Notes: generated by a model not told the origin, from the letters alone. Counted from the first letter of the stretch, positions 21,905 to 32,234 are shown. The stretch is DNA of 64,000 bases from Microbulbifer variabilis (GCF_023716485.1 NZ_CP092418.1:1409001-1473000); one strand, 5' to 3'. A program made the numbers and translations.

Positions 21905-24535
21905 ATGCAAGATGCTCAGCCAAAGACTATTTACCTCAAAGATTATCAAGTACCAGATTATCTGGTAGATAGCACAGATCTTCATTTTGAATTGGAGCCC
22001 AAGGCGACTCTGGTAAAGTCACAGCTAAAAATCCGTAGGAACCCCAAGGCGGGTCAAGGTTTGCCGCCTTTGCTTCTGGATGGCATCGATTTAGAGCTGT
22101 TATCTATTGCAATTGATGGTTCAATTCTTCCCGAGGTCTCATATCAAGAAACCCTTCAGGGATTGTCTATATTGGTGGATAAACCGGAATTCATATTGGA
22201 AATCCATAATAGAATTAATCCTGAAGATAATACTTCTTTAGAAGGTTTGTATCTTTCAAATGGTATGTATTGCACACAATGTGAGGCAGAAGGGTTTAGA
22301 AAGATAACTTTTTACCCCGATCGTCCGGATGTGATGTCGAAATTCACCACTACTATCGTTGCGCCAAAAGATCATCCTGTATTGCTATCCAATGGTAATC
22401 AGATTGATTTTGGCGATTGTGAGGATGGTCGTCATTTTGCGACCTGGGAGGATCCTTTTGCGAAACCATCTTATCTATTTGCTTTGGTGGCAGGGGATTT
22501 GGAAAATGTAGAGGATACTTTTACTACTAGTAGCGGGCGTGAAGTAAAACTGCAAATTTTTACTGAAGCAAAAAACATCGGTAAATGCGAGCATGCCATG
22601 CGCTCCCTGAAAAAGGCTATGAGTTGGGATGAGGAAGTATATGGCAGAGAATATGATCTAGATATTTTTATGATCGTGGCGGTAGATCATTTCAATATGG
22701 GGGCCATGGAAAATAAAGGGCTAAATATCTTCAATTCAGCTTGTGTGCTGGCGAGTCCTGAGACAGCAACCGATTCTGCCTTCCAGAGAATAGAATCTAT
22801 CGTTGGGCATGAGTACTTTCATAACTGGTCGGGAAATAGAGTTACATGCCGGGATTGGTTTCAGCTCAGTTTAAAAGAAGGTTTTACGGTGTTTCGTGAT
22901 GCCGAATTTTCTGCTGATATGAATTCTCGGGCTGTTAAGCGTATCGAAGATGTTTCACTATTACGAACCAACCAGTTTGCTGAAGACGCGGGCCCCATGT
23001 CTCACCCAATAAGACCAGATTCTTACATAGAGATTTCCAATTTCTATACATTAACAGTATATGAAAAAGGTGCGGAAGTAGTCCGGATGTTGCACACCCT
23101 ATTGGGGAAGGAGAAGTTTCGCAAAGGTAGCGATCTCTATTTTGAACGACATGATGGAAGTGCAGCAACCTGTGAAGATTTTATCCTGTCGATGGAAGAT
23201 GCTAATCAGGTAAACCTCACCCAGTTTCGACATTGGTATAGCCAAGCTGGAACTCCAATCTTAGAGGTTACAGACAGCTTTGATCAAGCAACGGGCAGAT
23301 ATAGCCTTAAAGTTTCTCAGTCTTGCCCAACTAGGGCGAACCAGGATAAAAGTCTACCACTTCATATCCCGATTAAAATTGGTTTGCTGGATGTGGATGG
23401 AAATAACTCTATTCTCAACAATGAAGGGGATATTGAGGAAGTTCTAGAGGTTACTCAGCCTGAGCAACTCTTTGAGTTTAGTGGATTTCGGGAAAAACCC
23501 CTGCCATCACTTCTGCGTGATTTTTCTGCGCCTGTCAAGGTTCGTTACCCCTATACCGGGAAACAGTTGATTTTCCTGATGCGTAATGATTCAGATACGT
23601 TTAACCGTTGGGATGCATCGCAGCGTCTTGCATTTATGGCCCTTACACAACTACAGCAAGACTATCGTAGTGGAGAGGCACTTCAGTTACAGCCTGAACT
23701 GATAGAGGCATACCGGGATGTGCTAAAAGATAGCACACTAGATCCCGCCTTAGTGGCAGAAATACTACGATTGCCAAGTGAGCAATCCGTTGCAGAGATG
23801 AATGATCTTATTGATGCTGAAGCGATAGTTGTAGCGCGAGACTTCGCATTAAAAACTTTGGCAACGGCATTGGCTCCTGAGCTGTTACAAAGATATACAG
23901 CGTTGGATCACCAGAAACCCTATAGTCCCAATGCAAAAGATATTGCTGAGCGAAGCTTGAAAAATACTTGCTTATCTTATCTTGCAGCTACAGAAAAAGA
24001 TGATGCGTTAAATATTGTACAAAAGCAGTTTGAGACAGCTGGGAATATGACTGATAGCGCCGCAGCACTTAGTGCATTGATTAACTACGGAAGTGCTCCG
24101 AAGGTTGATTCGGCAATACAAGAATTCTATCAGCGCTGGAAAGATGATACTCAAGTTGTGGAGCTTTGGTTAGGGCTGCAAAGTAGCAGTGCCCGAAACG
24201 GGACTCTTGCTAATATCAAAAATTTAATAAAGCATCCCTCCTTTGAGATTAAAAATCCAAATAAAGTTCGAGCGGTACTCGGTGGCTTTGCTAATCGAAA
24301 CTTTAAGCAGTTTCATAAGGAAGATGGTAGCGGCTTCTTCTTTATTGCTGAGCAGGTCGTTATGCTAGATAAAATTAATCCACAGATAGCAGCACGGCTT
24401 GTTGTGCCGATTACACGCTGGCAAAAATACAGTGATGATCTTTCGGGTAAAATGAGAGAGGCTCTTCAGGGTATTCTTGATTCTGGTGGGTTATCTAAGG
24501 ATGTTTTTGAGGTGGTGAGTAAAAGTATAAACTAA
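21905..24535 (+). CDS. pepN: Aminopeptidase N (M1 zinc metallopeptidase)
   Basis: Cytosolic zinc aminopeptidase of 876 residues (E. coli PepN 870) that removes N-terminal residues from peptides. The exopeptidase motif GAMENKGLN precedes the zinc site HEYFHNWSGNR (His302, Glu303, His306) with the third ligand Glu in LKEGFTVFRD. The N-terminal beta domain starts KDYQVPDYLVDSTDLHFEL, and the C-terminal helical domain is present to the end. The ATG at 21905 lacks a strong ribosome site. It is monocistronic, ending at a hairpin terminator. Confidence 0.97.
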   Translation: MQDAQPKTIYLKDYQVPDYLVDSTDLHFELEPKATLVKSQLKIRRNPKAGQGLPPLLLDGIDLELLSIAIDGSILPEVSYQETLQGLSILVDKPEFILEIHNRINPEDNTSLEGLYLSNGMYCTQCEAEGFRKITFYPDRPDVMSKFTTTIVAPKDHPVLLSNGNQIDFGDCEDGRHFATWEDPFAKPSYLFALVAGDLENVEDTFTTSSGREVKLQIFTEAKNIGKCEHAMRSLKKAMSWDEEVYGREYDLDIFMIVAVDHFNMGAMENKGLNIFNSACVLASPETATDSAFQRIESIVGHEYFHNWSGNRVTCRDWFQLSLKEGFTVFRDAEFSADMNSRAVKRIEDVSLLRTNQFAEDAGPMSHPIRPDSYIEISNFYTLTVYEKGAEVVRMLHTLLGKEKFRKGSDLYFERHDGSAATCEDFILSMEDANQVNLTQFRHWYSQAGTPILEVTDSFDQATGRYSLKVSQSCPTRANQDKSLPLHIPIKIGLLDVDGNNSILNNEGDIEEVLEVTQPEQLFEFSGFREKPLPSLLRDFSAPVKVRYPYTGKQLIFLMRNDSDTFNRWDASQRLAFMALTQLQQDYRSGEALQLQPELIEAYRDVLKDSTLDPALVAEILRLPSEQSVAEMNDLIDAEAIVVARDFALKTLATALAPELLQRYTALDHQKPYSPNAKDIAERSLKNTCLSYLAATEKDDALNIVQKQFETAGNMTDSAAALSALINYGSAPKVDSAIQEFYQRWKDDTQVVELWLGLQSSSARNGTLANIKNLIKHPSFEIKNPNKVRAVLGGFANRNFKQFHKEDGSGFFFIAEQVVMLDKINPQIAARLVVPITRWQKYSDDLSGKMREALQGILDSGGLSKDVFEVVSKSIN

Positions 24536-24557
24536 AGCTCAGTTGTCAAGTTCGTTA

Positions 24558-24584
24558 AATGGGGCGATAAATTGCCCCATTTTT
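24558..24584 (+). terminator. Rho-independent terminator after pepN
   Basis: AATGGGGC (24558-24565) pairs perfectly with GCCCCATT (24574-24581) around an 8-nt loop, followed by TTT. It stands 22 bp after pepN and faces the convergent sixA, for which it is a weaker terminator on the other strand. Confidence 0.75.
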
Positions 24585-24613
24585 GACTTGAGCGTGAAGC
24601 ACTCTAAATTTCT

Positions 24614-25162
24614 TTATAATATTGGTTTTATCCGATCGCTGCCAAGTCTAACTAAGTTAAGTTTTTCGTTGAGTAGTTTTAGTTCGGTGATGGATGTATA
24701 GTCAGGACGGAACTGCTGAATTTTGGAGTTATCCAGAACATGTGCTACTACAGAATTGATTACCATAAAGTGGCAAAATACTATAGTGTCTTCTTGAACA
24801 CTTAAAAGATAGTGAATGATTCCGTCACGCCACTTCTTTTGTTGTGTATTGTTGGGGTCCCAATTCTGATCTAATAAAGAACGTAGCCAAGGTAAGCGTT
24901 GCTGTAGTGTGACCCCTTTGGGTGTAGGGATTTCGCTGACTCTGTTTTCTAAAGTAACGATTTTCCTCCACTTCTCTGCTAAAGGTTGTGCAGTTTGCTG
25001 TGTGCGAAGTTTGGGACTACTAACTATATTAAGATCCGTATTTTCAGTGAAACTTTGAGCTAAAGTTGAGGCTTGTTTATGTCCCAAGGTGGTGAGAGTT
25101 GGGTCAGGTATTAGAGGACCTTTTTCGGCCTCACCATGACGGGCAAGTAGAATTTTTATCAT
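24614..25162 (-). CDS. sixA: SixA-type phosphohistidine phosphatase
   Basis: A histidine phosphatase superfamily protein of 182 residues, starting KILLARHGEAEKG with the catalytic RHG, followed by SSPKLRTQQTAQPLAE (second Arg) and the late catalytic His in VFCHFMVINSVV. SixA removes phosphate from histidines of phosphotransfer proteins such as the ArcB HPt domain or nitrogen-PTS components in E. coli. The family is split between SixA and other small phosphatases, so the substrate is uncertain. Ten bp downstream of the carboxylesterase stop, it is probably cotranscribed with it. Confidence 0.75.
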   Translation of the reverse strand: MIKILLARHGEAEKGPLIPDPTLTTLGHKQASTLAQSFTENTDLNIVSSPKLRTQQTAQPLAEKWRKIVTLENRVSEIPTPKGVTLQQRLPWLRSLLDQNWDPNNTQQKKWRDGIIHYLLSVQEDTIVFCHFMVINSVVAHVLDNSKIQQFRPDYTSITELKLLNEKLNLVRLGSDRIKPIL

Positions 25163-25172
25163 GCTTTTGATT

Positions 25173-26738
25173 TTATAGGTATTTATTTAAGGCTTCATTG
25201 GGAATATCTTGCCATAAGTTGAGTAAATCCGTGGCATTAAATTCTCTAGAGGTTGAATTTTGGCCTAATCGCTTACTGTTGGTGCCTGAATAGACAGCCC
25301 AATCCCCTCCAGGAGTACCTATTTCAGCAAAGCTAAGCCAGGATCCCTGAATAGAGGCGCTGAGCAGATGGGCCTCGGTTTCTCCACCGTACAGCATCTT
25401 AAGAGAATCTTCGCCATGGGTTCCAAATACATAGCCGAGCTCTACTGCATGACAAGCCCCTAACAGAGGTTGAGAGGCAAGGGGTTGTGTGAAATGGTAG
25501 TGAAAACAATTACCGGGATATCCATTGAGATGCCTGAGGCCTGGGAGGGTAAATACCATATCTGTAAGCATTAGATTCCAGGTTTTACTCCATATTGGCC
25601 AATGATTATCTTTAGTTATAGAGGCTTGTTGATAATAATAATTGATAATGGGTTTTAGCTTATCTTCAGGAATTAACCACTCTAGGTGTTTACAAATCTT
25701 TTGATAAGTAAGTGTATATATTTCCGGATTGGATGCACTAAACAAATTCCATTCTTCTAGATTGCTTCCTAAAAGGAGTGGGAGGCCTTTTTCAGTCGGT
25801 TTTCTACTAAGTTTTGTATCTTCTATAAGTTTATTATCAATAACGGGTTTAAACGGAAGTTTTCCCCATTTTTGATGTAGCTGTGTAGCTTCTAGAATTT
25901 TTTTCTGTGCTTGTAAAAGTTCTTTTGCTGTATAGTGATAAAGTGATTTTCCTTTACTTATTTTCCTGAGATGAAAAGTAAAGGCTTCTGCCATCTGGTT
26001 TGCCTGCTCGATAGAGTGAAGGGCTCTGGGGTGGCCGCTTTGCACAATGGCACGGGCATATAATCCTTGACATTCAGAAATATTCAAAATAGAGGCGATA
26101 CTCATAGCGCCTGCAGACTCGCCAAAAAGTGTAATATTGTCTGGGTCTCCACCAAATACGGAGATGTTATTCTTTACCCACTTAAGTGCGGCAATTTGAT
26201 CCAGAATGCCCTCATTACCGGTAGAGGGAATCTCGCTGATGTCCTTGAGGCGTAAAAACCCAAAAGAGCCTAGTCGATAGTTGAATGTAATGATGATGGC
26301 CCTGCCACTGGCAGCTAAGTAACTACCATTGTAAATAGGTTGACAGCCAGAGCCCATATAGAAAGATCCCCCATGAATCCAGAACATAACTGGAAGCTTC
26401 TGTGAGGGATTGACTGGGGGAGAAAAAATGTTGAGATGTAAACATTCCTCCCGCTCAGGAATTTCGCCATCTCGTCCTCGGACTTCCATTAATGTGGATG
26501 GGTTTTGCGCAGCCGGCATGCCGAATTCTTCTGCATGATATGGAGTTGTCCAGGGGGGTAGCTCTTCAGGAGGACTCCAGCGTAGTTCTCCTACGGGGGG
26601 GCGGGCATAAGGTATCCCAAGAAACTTATGGATCCCCAATTTCAAATCACTTTTACCGATGATGGGGCCAGAGCTAGTTTCAATTATTGGCGTCATATTT
26701 TTATTTAAGTGTTTGCCAATATCTGGATCCTTAGTCAT
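25173..26738 (-). CDS. Type-B carboxylesterase
   Basis: Alpha/beta hydrolase of 521 residues of the carboxylesterase/cholinesterase (COesterase) family. FLGIPYARPPVGELRW near residues 38-53, the oxyanion loop MFWIHGGSFYMGSG, and the nucleophile elbow LFGESAGAMS (Ser about 210) are present. The acid Glu/Asp and the late His (GACHAVELGYVFG) complete the triad. There is no signal peptide; the first 14 residues before MTPIIETSSGPIIG may be an over-long start. Likely a cytoplasmic esterase of unknown substrate. It shares a possible operon with sixA. Confidence 0.85.
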   Translation of the reverse strand: MTKDPDIGKHLNKNMTPIIETSSGPIIGKSDLKLGIHKFLGIPYARPPVGELRWSPPEELPPWTTPYHAEEFGMPAAQNPSTLMEVRGRDGEIPEREECLHLNIFSPPVNPSQKLPVMFWIHGGSFYMGSGCQPIYNGSYLAASGRAIIITFNYRLGSFGFLRLKDISEIPSTGNEGILDQIAALKWVKNNISVFGGDPDNITLFGESAGAMSIASILNISECQGLYARAIVQSGHPRALHSIEQANQMAEAFTFHLRKISKGKSLYHYTAKELLQAQKKILEATQLHQKWGKLPFKPVIDNKLIEDTKLSRKPTEKGLPLLLGSNLEEWNLFSASNPEIYTLTYQKICKHLEWLIPEDKLKPIINYYYQQASITKDNHWPIWSKTWNLMLTDMVFTLPGLRHLNGYPGNCFHYHFTQPLASQPLLGACHAVELGYVFGTHGEDSLKMLYGGETEAHLLSASIQGSWLSFAEIGTPGGDWAVYSGTNSKRLGQNSTSREFNATDLLNLWQDIPNEALNKYL

Positions 26739-27280
26739 TTCTGGCGCCCCTATCTCTAAAGCGAAATCTCAGATTTGTTTTTTCAGTGTGAATGGTTGCA
26801 TGACTGTTACAGGCTCAACTGAAATCATATTTACAAAAAGGCGCTGTTGGGGAGTGCATACTTCTACCCTGAGTGTAATTTTAATGAGGTGAATTATAAT
26901 TTAGTCAGCGGATTGCTGGCGGTGGGGTATTAGCTGTCTATTAGTCTGAGGTTTGTTTAGATTAGGGTTTTGAAGGATGATTAGTCATGGGGGAGTACAC
27001 TGCTGGTCGGGTATTAAGCGATGGCCTTAAGTAGTGGTTGGGGATTTCATGAATTTTATGTTGCAAGCTGATTGGTCATGTTACATTCATAAAAAATTCA
27101 TATTTTCAAATTTCTTGTCTTTGAAAACGCTGACTTCACTATTTATAACGTTTATGAGAAACAAACCTCGTTTGAGATAATTTGTCCCACTTTTTAGTCG
27201 CTTGTTATTCTTATAAGATTGAAGATCTTCATGCGTTCCCTTAATGATGACCACTGTAACTTAGTTTGTGTGTTTAGTGA
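26739..27280. other. 542-bp intergenic region, no gene recognised
   Basis: AT-rich stretch between the carboxylesterase start and the end of the CapA-Mur fusion gene. The region must hold the carboxylesterase promoter. No convincing ORF, palindrome or RNA structure was seen. Confidence 0.4.
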
Positions 27281-30200
27281 TCATATCCAGTAGATATATT
27301 GTGGTGGAGAGATGGTTGCTTGTTGCTTGGGCTTCGCATTCAAATTGATTTTTTGAAGTTTAGAAACTGCCTCTTCAATATTGCCATTCATTGCATAGAT
27401 GATACTAATTACTGCTGCTATGCGATATAAAACTTCGTTACTTGAGTTTGGTAAACTTATCTCTAATTCTCGATTTGGTAACTGTAGGGAAACCGAGTCA
27501 TCATTGTCGTTTGCGCATGTTTTATTGATACGGACTTCGGCATTAGTGCTTTCCCCAAATAGAATAACTCTTCGAGCGTGTTTCTTAGCCTTTTTGAATA
27601 TATAGTCAAAGCATTGAAGGTGTTCTCCAACTATTGCAATAGCAGGACCGGTTAAACCTTCAAAGATCCGGGAACACAATTTGGCCATGTCGGCTACTGA
27701 AGTTGCCGTTTGGTTAGTCGACGGTAAATCAATTTCAGTAATTAAAGATATTGTCGGTTTAATACGATGTGTAATTGGCCCAGGCTTCATACTGAGGGCA
27801 CTTTGCGTAACTTCAATAATCGCAGCTTCATGATCCTTATTTAGACTGGCTAACACACATGGGGCTGCTATGCATGAGTTGTCTGCACCAGAATTGGTTA
27901 GGACTTTATCCTTTGGACCAAGTGTATGTGTGATCATGTTTCGTATAGGAAGCCTCTCTGATGTTCCAGTAATAGCAATGACTTCACCATCGAAACGCTC
28001 GCGGGCTGCAAAACCTAGCTCTATGATCGTCTTAAGAGGGTCATCCACCTTTAACACTGGCAGTCCTTTAGGCAGTCCGGGGATAGGGCGTGAGACTATA
28101 GCTCCGGCAATTCGGTCAGCAAACGATGGTAGTTTTTTGTGAGAATCCCAGAATTTTGCTGAGACCTTCGGAATCGGCGCATGGTAGGAGCGATCCAAGT
28201 TTGTATGTGCAACGAAGAGAACTGGCTTTGATGATGCTTCAATAAGTCCACTATCTGAAACTACACTGCTTACGAACCACTCTTTATCTTTAGGGGGAGG
28301 TTCCAGCCAGGTGCCTCCAGAGATAGCGGACAGCTGTTCTGCATTCCAAGTTTGCCCAGGTAGATGATCATAAATAATGTCTGGAAACTTGGTTCTATAA
28401 ACTGGAATTTTGCTCTTTTGGTATTCACGTTGCGGAGTGAGGCTTAGTTTACTCATTACTCCTGGAATAGGTATTGGCTTGATTTTAGTTTTATTGGAAA
28501 TCAAACCGACATATAGATGTAGCTCCGCATCACTAAGATCTCTGCTTGCAGGGGCTCTAAGCCCAAAAAAATCACGGTAAATCGTGTTGGGCTCCCAGTG
28601 GCTAGTGGGGAGCTGCCAGTCACAGGGGTCGTGGTCCATAGAGGTTCCCCAGCAGGGCATGGAACTCTGCAAAGTTGGTATAGCGCGGAAGTCCAGTCTG
28701 AAATTCTCAGAGAGTTTACTTTCGATTTTCCAAAAGGACTCCACCCATAGCATCTGCCGGGATATTAGCTCTCTAGGAGTTAATTTAATCCCCAGTAGCA
28801 CTAGAGGGCCAATTTTTTTGGGGGGGATTTGGGCATCAACAGGTATCGAAGGAACCTGCCATTGGGGGTTTATTGGGCGTTTTGCCAATATCTTTTCTTG
28901 CCGATAAGTGGTTTTCCTACTAATAGAGAGTTTTCTTGCCAGGCGTGAGGGTGGAGTAAGCTTTAGATTGGCTGTGCCGTCTTCACATAAATGGAGTTGG
29001 GTTCCCAGTGACAAACAAATTTGGGAAAACCTTTTACAGTGTGCTTTAGCAGCTTCACCATATAATTGCTTTGAGTAGCCAAAACCAGCTTCAACAGGAG
29101 CAAATGTGATTTGCTCAATGCCACTGGTACTTAGGTGCAGGCGAAAAACGCCACTATCGGACACGCTTTCACGGATACAATCAAAGAGTAAGTCCCCGGC
29201 ACCGTGGATAATAGGGCGCTGTTGATATAGTTCTATACCTTGTAGATTGTGACTGCCAGAGCCCAGAATACCATCTGCGCCAGCCTCTATAATTTTGTGG
29301 GCTGCGATGACTTGCTGCGGACAGGGGTGAGCCTTAGGGTTTGCTTCCCAGTGCACGGCTACCAGAACCACCTGGGCTTTCTTGCGAGCTGCAGTAATAA
29401 GGGGCCGCAGAGTGTCGTACCATAGCTCTGGTACTGATAAGGGGAGGTGAGCACAACCAGGATGCGTGGGGCCGGCAGCATAACGAGGCTGGCTGGCATC
29501 AAGAGAGAATATCGCTACATTGATATTTCCAGCAGGTCTGATTACAGGGCTGAGTGCCTCCTCTAGATTCCTGCCGGAACCTGAATGTCCAATCCCTGTG
29601 CAATCAAGCCACTGCCCCTGTTCCATTAATGCGGCAGGCCCATAATCGCCACTGTGATTGTTAGCAGTACAGGCTATATCTATTCCTGCATTAATGAGTA
29701 TGGACAGCATCTCTGGTCTAGCGCGGTAATAACATGGGGAGGCCTCTCCCTTTGGAATACCCTGCTTACCGCTAGTGGCGATCACGCACTCCAGATTGAT
29801 AACGCTGAGATCGGCATTATTCATTGCTGGGACATGCCCCAGAACCTGTTCAATGCCCAGCTGGGCTGTACGGTAGTGTTGTCTGCGCCCCAGATTTACA
29901 TCACCGCCCCAGGCAATCACTGGCCGATCTTGAGCGACAGAGGGCGCGGTGGCTTGCCCATCAGTAATGATTTTGGAATGGTATAGATTGGCGGTAGCCC
30001 CTGTTTTTTTAGGTGCTTGGGATAAAAGATATTTCCTATAGGCGATCAAGCTAGAAAGACAATGACTCACTTCGTCTAATCTGACCCTGAAGTTTTCATG
30101 GCGAGTAAAAAAACTGCCAGTAACTCTCGCCGGATTCTTAAAGAACATGGCAAGCTCAGGCCAAAAATAGCCGTTTAATAGGTGATTGGCCCTTCCATGT

Positions 30201-31660
30201 AATGCACGATAAAAGTGTTCAAGATCAATTTGGTCCAGTAGATATTGATATGCCTCTTGGGTGCTTAGATCTGAGATCATCTTTGCCGCAGCCACCATTA
30301 ACTCGAGTAACCTTGGGGATGCAGTTATATGCTTCTCGACAAAGTCCAGAATACTGACAAAGTTACGGATACCGAACTGATAGTATTTCTCCTTCGGCCT
30401 ATAAATCGTGAGCAGGTTTACACAGTGGCTCACCCAGTGATCGTGAGCGCGCCAGTGCTCAGTCGCTATAAAATGATCCAAGCTTTTCTCTACCAGTGTT
30501 AACCAGCGCGGATTCTTATCCCAGCTATAAAGGCATATTAATGCGAAAGCTGCTTTACCCAGAGGGTTATTCGAGGCCGGCTGTTGTTTAATGGTGAAAG
30601 AAGAAAACTCCAGAACAAGGGGAAGCTGCCCAGTGTCCAGGTTTTGTAAAAATTCTATGCCCCTGGCTAATTGCTCCATCAGGTCTGCATAAGTCCTGCA
30701 CTGCAAAGCCTCAGAATATTTAACCAGGGCTAATAGGCTTGCCGCGTTACTAGCTAGGTCGATTTCACTATGCTGTTCTACCCAAAAGGCAGCGACTTCA
30801 CTTGTGTTTGGGAAAGTTATTTGGATTAATTTAGAGGTAAGATATTTCAATGCCTCCTCTATGGCTTCCAATAGAGAATACTCTTTGGTGACTTCCCAGG
30901 CCTCAACCATCGCGCAGATGCTACTTGCGTGGCATAAGTTTTTGTCATTGATGATCTCTTGATCGAAACAGGCATGCCATCCATAGTGAAAATGCCCACT
31001 GGGCTTTACCTGACCAGCTAGATAATGGCTGCTACTTTCAATAATCTTTGTAACATTCTGGCTATCCAGCTCTTCAATAACCCGGCGTCCAGTATTCAAT
31101 CCCGATTCATATAGGCACAAAGGCTCCAGTTCTTTTTCACAAAAAAGCCCTGCAGTGGTCAGAAGTACAATGCTTCGTTCATCGGAGAAATCCAGATCTT
31201 CTTGCTGGTTAAAACGTTTCTTGAAGTATGAAGTAAAATTCTTTTCATTGAGGAATCCATGCTCGATTTTATCGCCGCCATGTAGCATGGCATTCCCGTT
31301 AAGTTCTTGTTCGAGAAAAGCAAATTTGCAATCGACATCCAATGCAAGGCCGTAGCGGAAGTAGGAGCGCTTGGTGTCCTGGAGAAGTTCATGTAAACCG
31401 GCAAGAGTCATTGTGCTCCTGCGGGTAACCCAATCTACCCGTAGCCAGCAGGGTTCTATTTTGGAGCTTTTAGCTGCCCTATGGGTAATTTCAGTGAGAG
31501 TCTGCCAAGCGCTTGGGAAGTCCTTAGCATGGGTGTGCCGTACTTGAGCTCGTTGCTTGGCGTCACTGATAGAAAAAAAAAGCGTATAGGGTGGGCTGAG
31601 ATCACGCAGTGCCCGTTCTACCATGGGGCGTGCTCGTCTAAGCATGCTGGATAGGGACAT
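27281..31660 (-). CDS. Giant fusion: helical domain + CapA-like domain + Mur-ligase-like domain
   Basis: A 1459-residue protein. Residues 1-570 are mainly alpha-helical and resemble a six-hairpin toroid (ASSICAMVEAWEVT, SLLALVKYSEAL, KAAFALICLYSW). Residues about 580-900 are a PGA_cap/CapA metallophosphatase-like domain: WGGDVNLGRR, INLECVIATSG, CTANNHSGDYG, VAVHWEANPKAH and GSGSHNLQGIELY. Residues about 950-1075 look like a beta domain of the kind found beside membrane glycosyltransferases (WQLPTSHWEPNTIYRDF). Residues about 1100-1450 are Mur-ligase-like, with NSGADNSCIAAPCVLASL and AAIIEVTQSALS, but the P-loop reads AITGTSERLPIRNM instead of GTxGKT. CapA and CapB (a Mur ligase) make poly-gamma-glutamate in Bacillus. 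Here they are fused, and ATP binding is doubtful. No signal peptide. Function unknown; a poly-amino-acid or cell-envelope role is inference. Confidence 0.75.
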   Translation of the reverse strand: MSLSSMLRRARPMVERALRDLSPPYTLFFSISDAKQRAQVRHTHAKDFPSAWQTLTEITHRAAKSSKIEPCWLRVDWVTRRSTMTLAGLHELLQDTKRSYFRYGLALDVDCKFAFLEQELNGNAMLHGGDKIEHGFLNEKNFTSYFKKRFNQQEDLDFSDERSIVLLTTAGLFCEKELEPLCLYESGLNTGRRVIEELDSQNVTKIIESSSHYLAGQVKPSGHFHYGWHACFDQEIINDKNLCHASSICAMVEAWEVTKEYSLLEAIEEALKYLTSKLIQITFPNTSEVAAFWVEQHSEIDLASNAASLLALVKYSEALQCRTYADLMEQLARGIEFLQNLDTGQLPLVLEFSSFTIKQQPASNNPLGKAAFALICLYSWDKNPRWLTLVEKSLDHFIATEHWRAHDHWVSHCVNLLTIYRPKEKYYQFGIRNFVSILDFVEKHITASPRLLELMVAAAKMISDLSTQEAYQYLLDQIDLEHFYRALHGRANHLLNGYFWPELAMFFKNPARVTGSFFTRHENFRVRLDEVSHCLSSLIAYRKYLLSQAPKKTGATANLYHSKIITDGQATAPSVAQDRPVIAWGGDVNLGRRQHYRTAQLGIEQVLGHVPAMNNADLSVINLECVIATSGKQGIPKGEASPCYYRARPEMLSILINAGIDIACTANNHSGDYGPAALMEQGQWLDCTGIGHSGSGRNLEEALSPVIRPAGNINVAIFSLDASQPRYAAGPTHPGCAHLPLSVPELWYDTLRPLITAARKKAQVVLVAVHWEANPKAHPCPQQVIAAHKIIEAGADGILGSGSHNLQGIELYQQRPIIHGAGDLLFDCIRESVSDSGVFRLHLSTSGIEQITFAPVEAGFGYSKQLYGEAAKAHCKRFSQICLSLGTQLHLCEDGTANLKLTPPSRLARKLSISRKTTYRQEKILAKRPINPQWQVPSIPVDAQIPPKKIGPLVLLGIKLTPRELISRQMLWVESFWKIESKLSENFRLDFRAIPTLQSSMPCWGTSMDHDPCDWQLPTSHWEPNTIYRDFFGLRAPASRDLSDAELHLYVGLISNKTKIKPIPIPGVMSKLSLTPQREYQKSKIPVYRTKFPDIIYDHLPGQTWNAEQLSAISGGTWLEPPPKDKEWFVSSVVSDSGLIEASSKPVLFVAHTNLDRSYHAPIPKVSAKFWDSHKKLPSFADRIAGAIVSRPIPGLPKGLPVLKVDDPLKTIIELGFAARERFDGEVIAITGTSERLPIRNMITHTLGPKDKVLTNSGADNSCIAAPCVLASLNKDHEAAIIEVTQSALSMKPGPITHRIKPTISLITEIDLPSTNQTATSVADMAKLCSRIFEGLTGPAIAIVGEHLQCFDYIFKKAKKHARRVILFGESTNAEVRINKTCANDNDDSVSLQLPNRELEISLPNSSNEVLYRIAAVISIIYAMNGNIEEAVSKLQKINLNAKPKQQATISPPQYIYWI

Positions 31661-32234
31661 GTCGCTATTATTCTCTGTGGATCGGGGTGACGGCTACATT
31701 ATTCGTATAGCTTTGCTGGGTAACTAAAAGAGGACTTTCCTGCTGGAGTATAGACATGCGAACAGATTCTGCTGGTAATGAGAGAAATCTTGCAGGAAAA
31801 ATCTGATCAGATAAATTTTTTATGAATATAGAAAATTAGGTTTTCAAAACTAATCCACTTGGATAGTATTAGGGATGCCGCGCTTAAGAATGGAAGGCAC
31901 GCAAAGTGCCGAAGGTTCTCACAATTAACCCTTAAGCAACTTAAAAGGGTTAACTCCAGGTTGAATGAGTTTGCAGGTTATACGCTTGCCAATCCCTAAA
32001 ACCCGAAAGGCGACCCTTTCGGATTTTTTGTCAGAAAACTATTAACCGACCAATTAAAAATTGGTTCTCGCGGTTGATTACCCTGTCGACTTTTAAGGCG
32101 GCACATGGGCGTTAAGTCTGTGCGAAGGGTTGTCCTCCCTGGTTTTGTTTGAATCTTACTACCAGGTGCGGAGCTCAAAGAGTCTTAGAGGACCTTTAGA
32201 GATCAAGGAAGAAATAGAAGTGGAGTATTAGGCA
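31661..32234. other. Structured intergenic region with three hairpins
   Basis: This 574-bp gap precedes the MFS gene and contains no ORF of note. It has three successive stem-loops on the plus strand: TTAACCCTT/AAGGGTTAA (31925-31953), CCGAAAGG/CCTTTCGG (32003-32022) with a T-run, and ACCAATT/AATTGGT (32049-32065) nested between AACCG and CGGTT. The middle one is a terminator, so an upstream transcript of up to about 300 nt is implied. Confidence 0.45.
32003..32029 (+). terminator. Rho-independent terminator with no obvious upstream gene
   Basis: CCGAAAGG (32003-32010), loop CGAC and CCTTTCGG (32015-32022) give an 8-bp perfect stem, followed by ATTTTTT. It lies on the plus strand about 340 bp after the divergent fusion gene start, with no CDS ending before it. 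It may terminate a small RNA or an attenuated MFS leader. Confidence 0.65.

Noticed and set aside
21397..31922. 12-bp match GAAGGTTCTCAC in two intergenic regions (21397-21408 and 31911-31922)
   Set aside because: Too short to separate from chance. No flanking similarity was seen.
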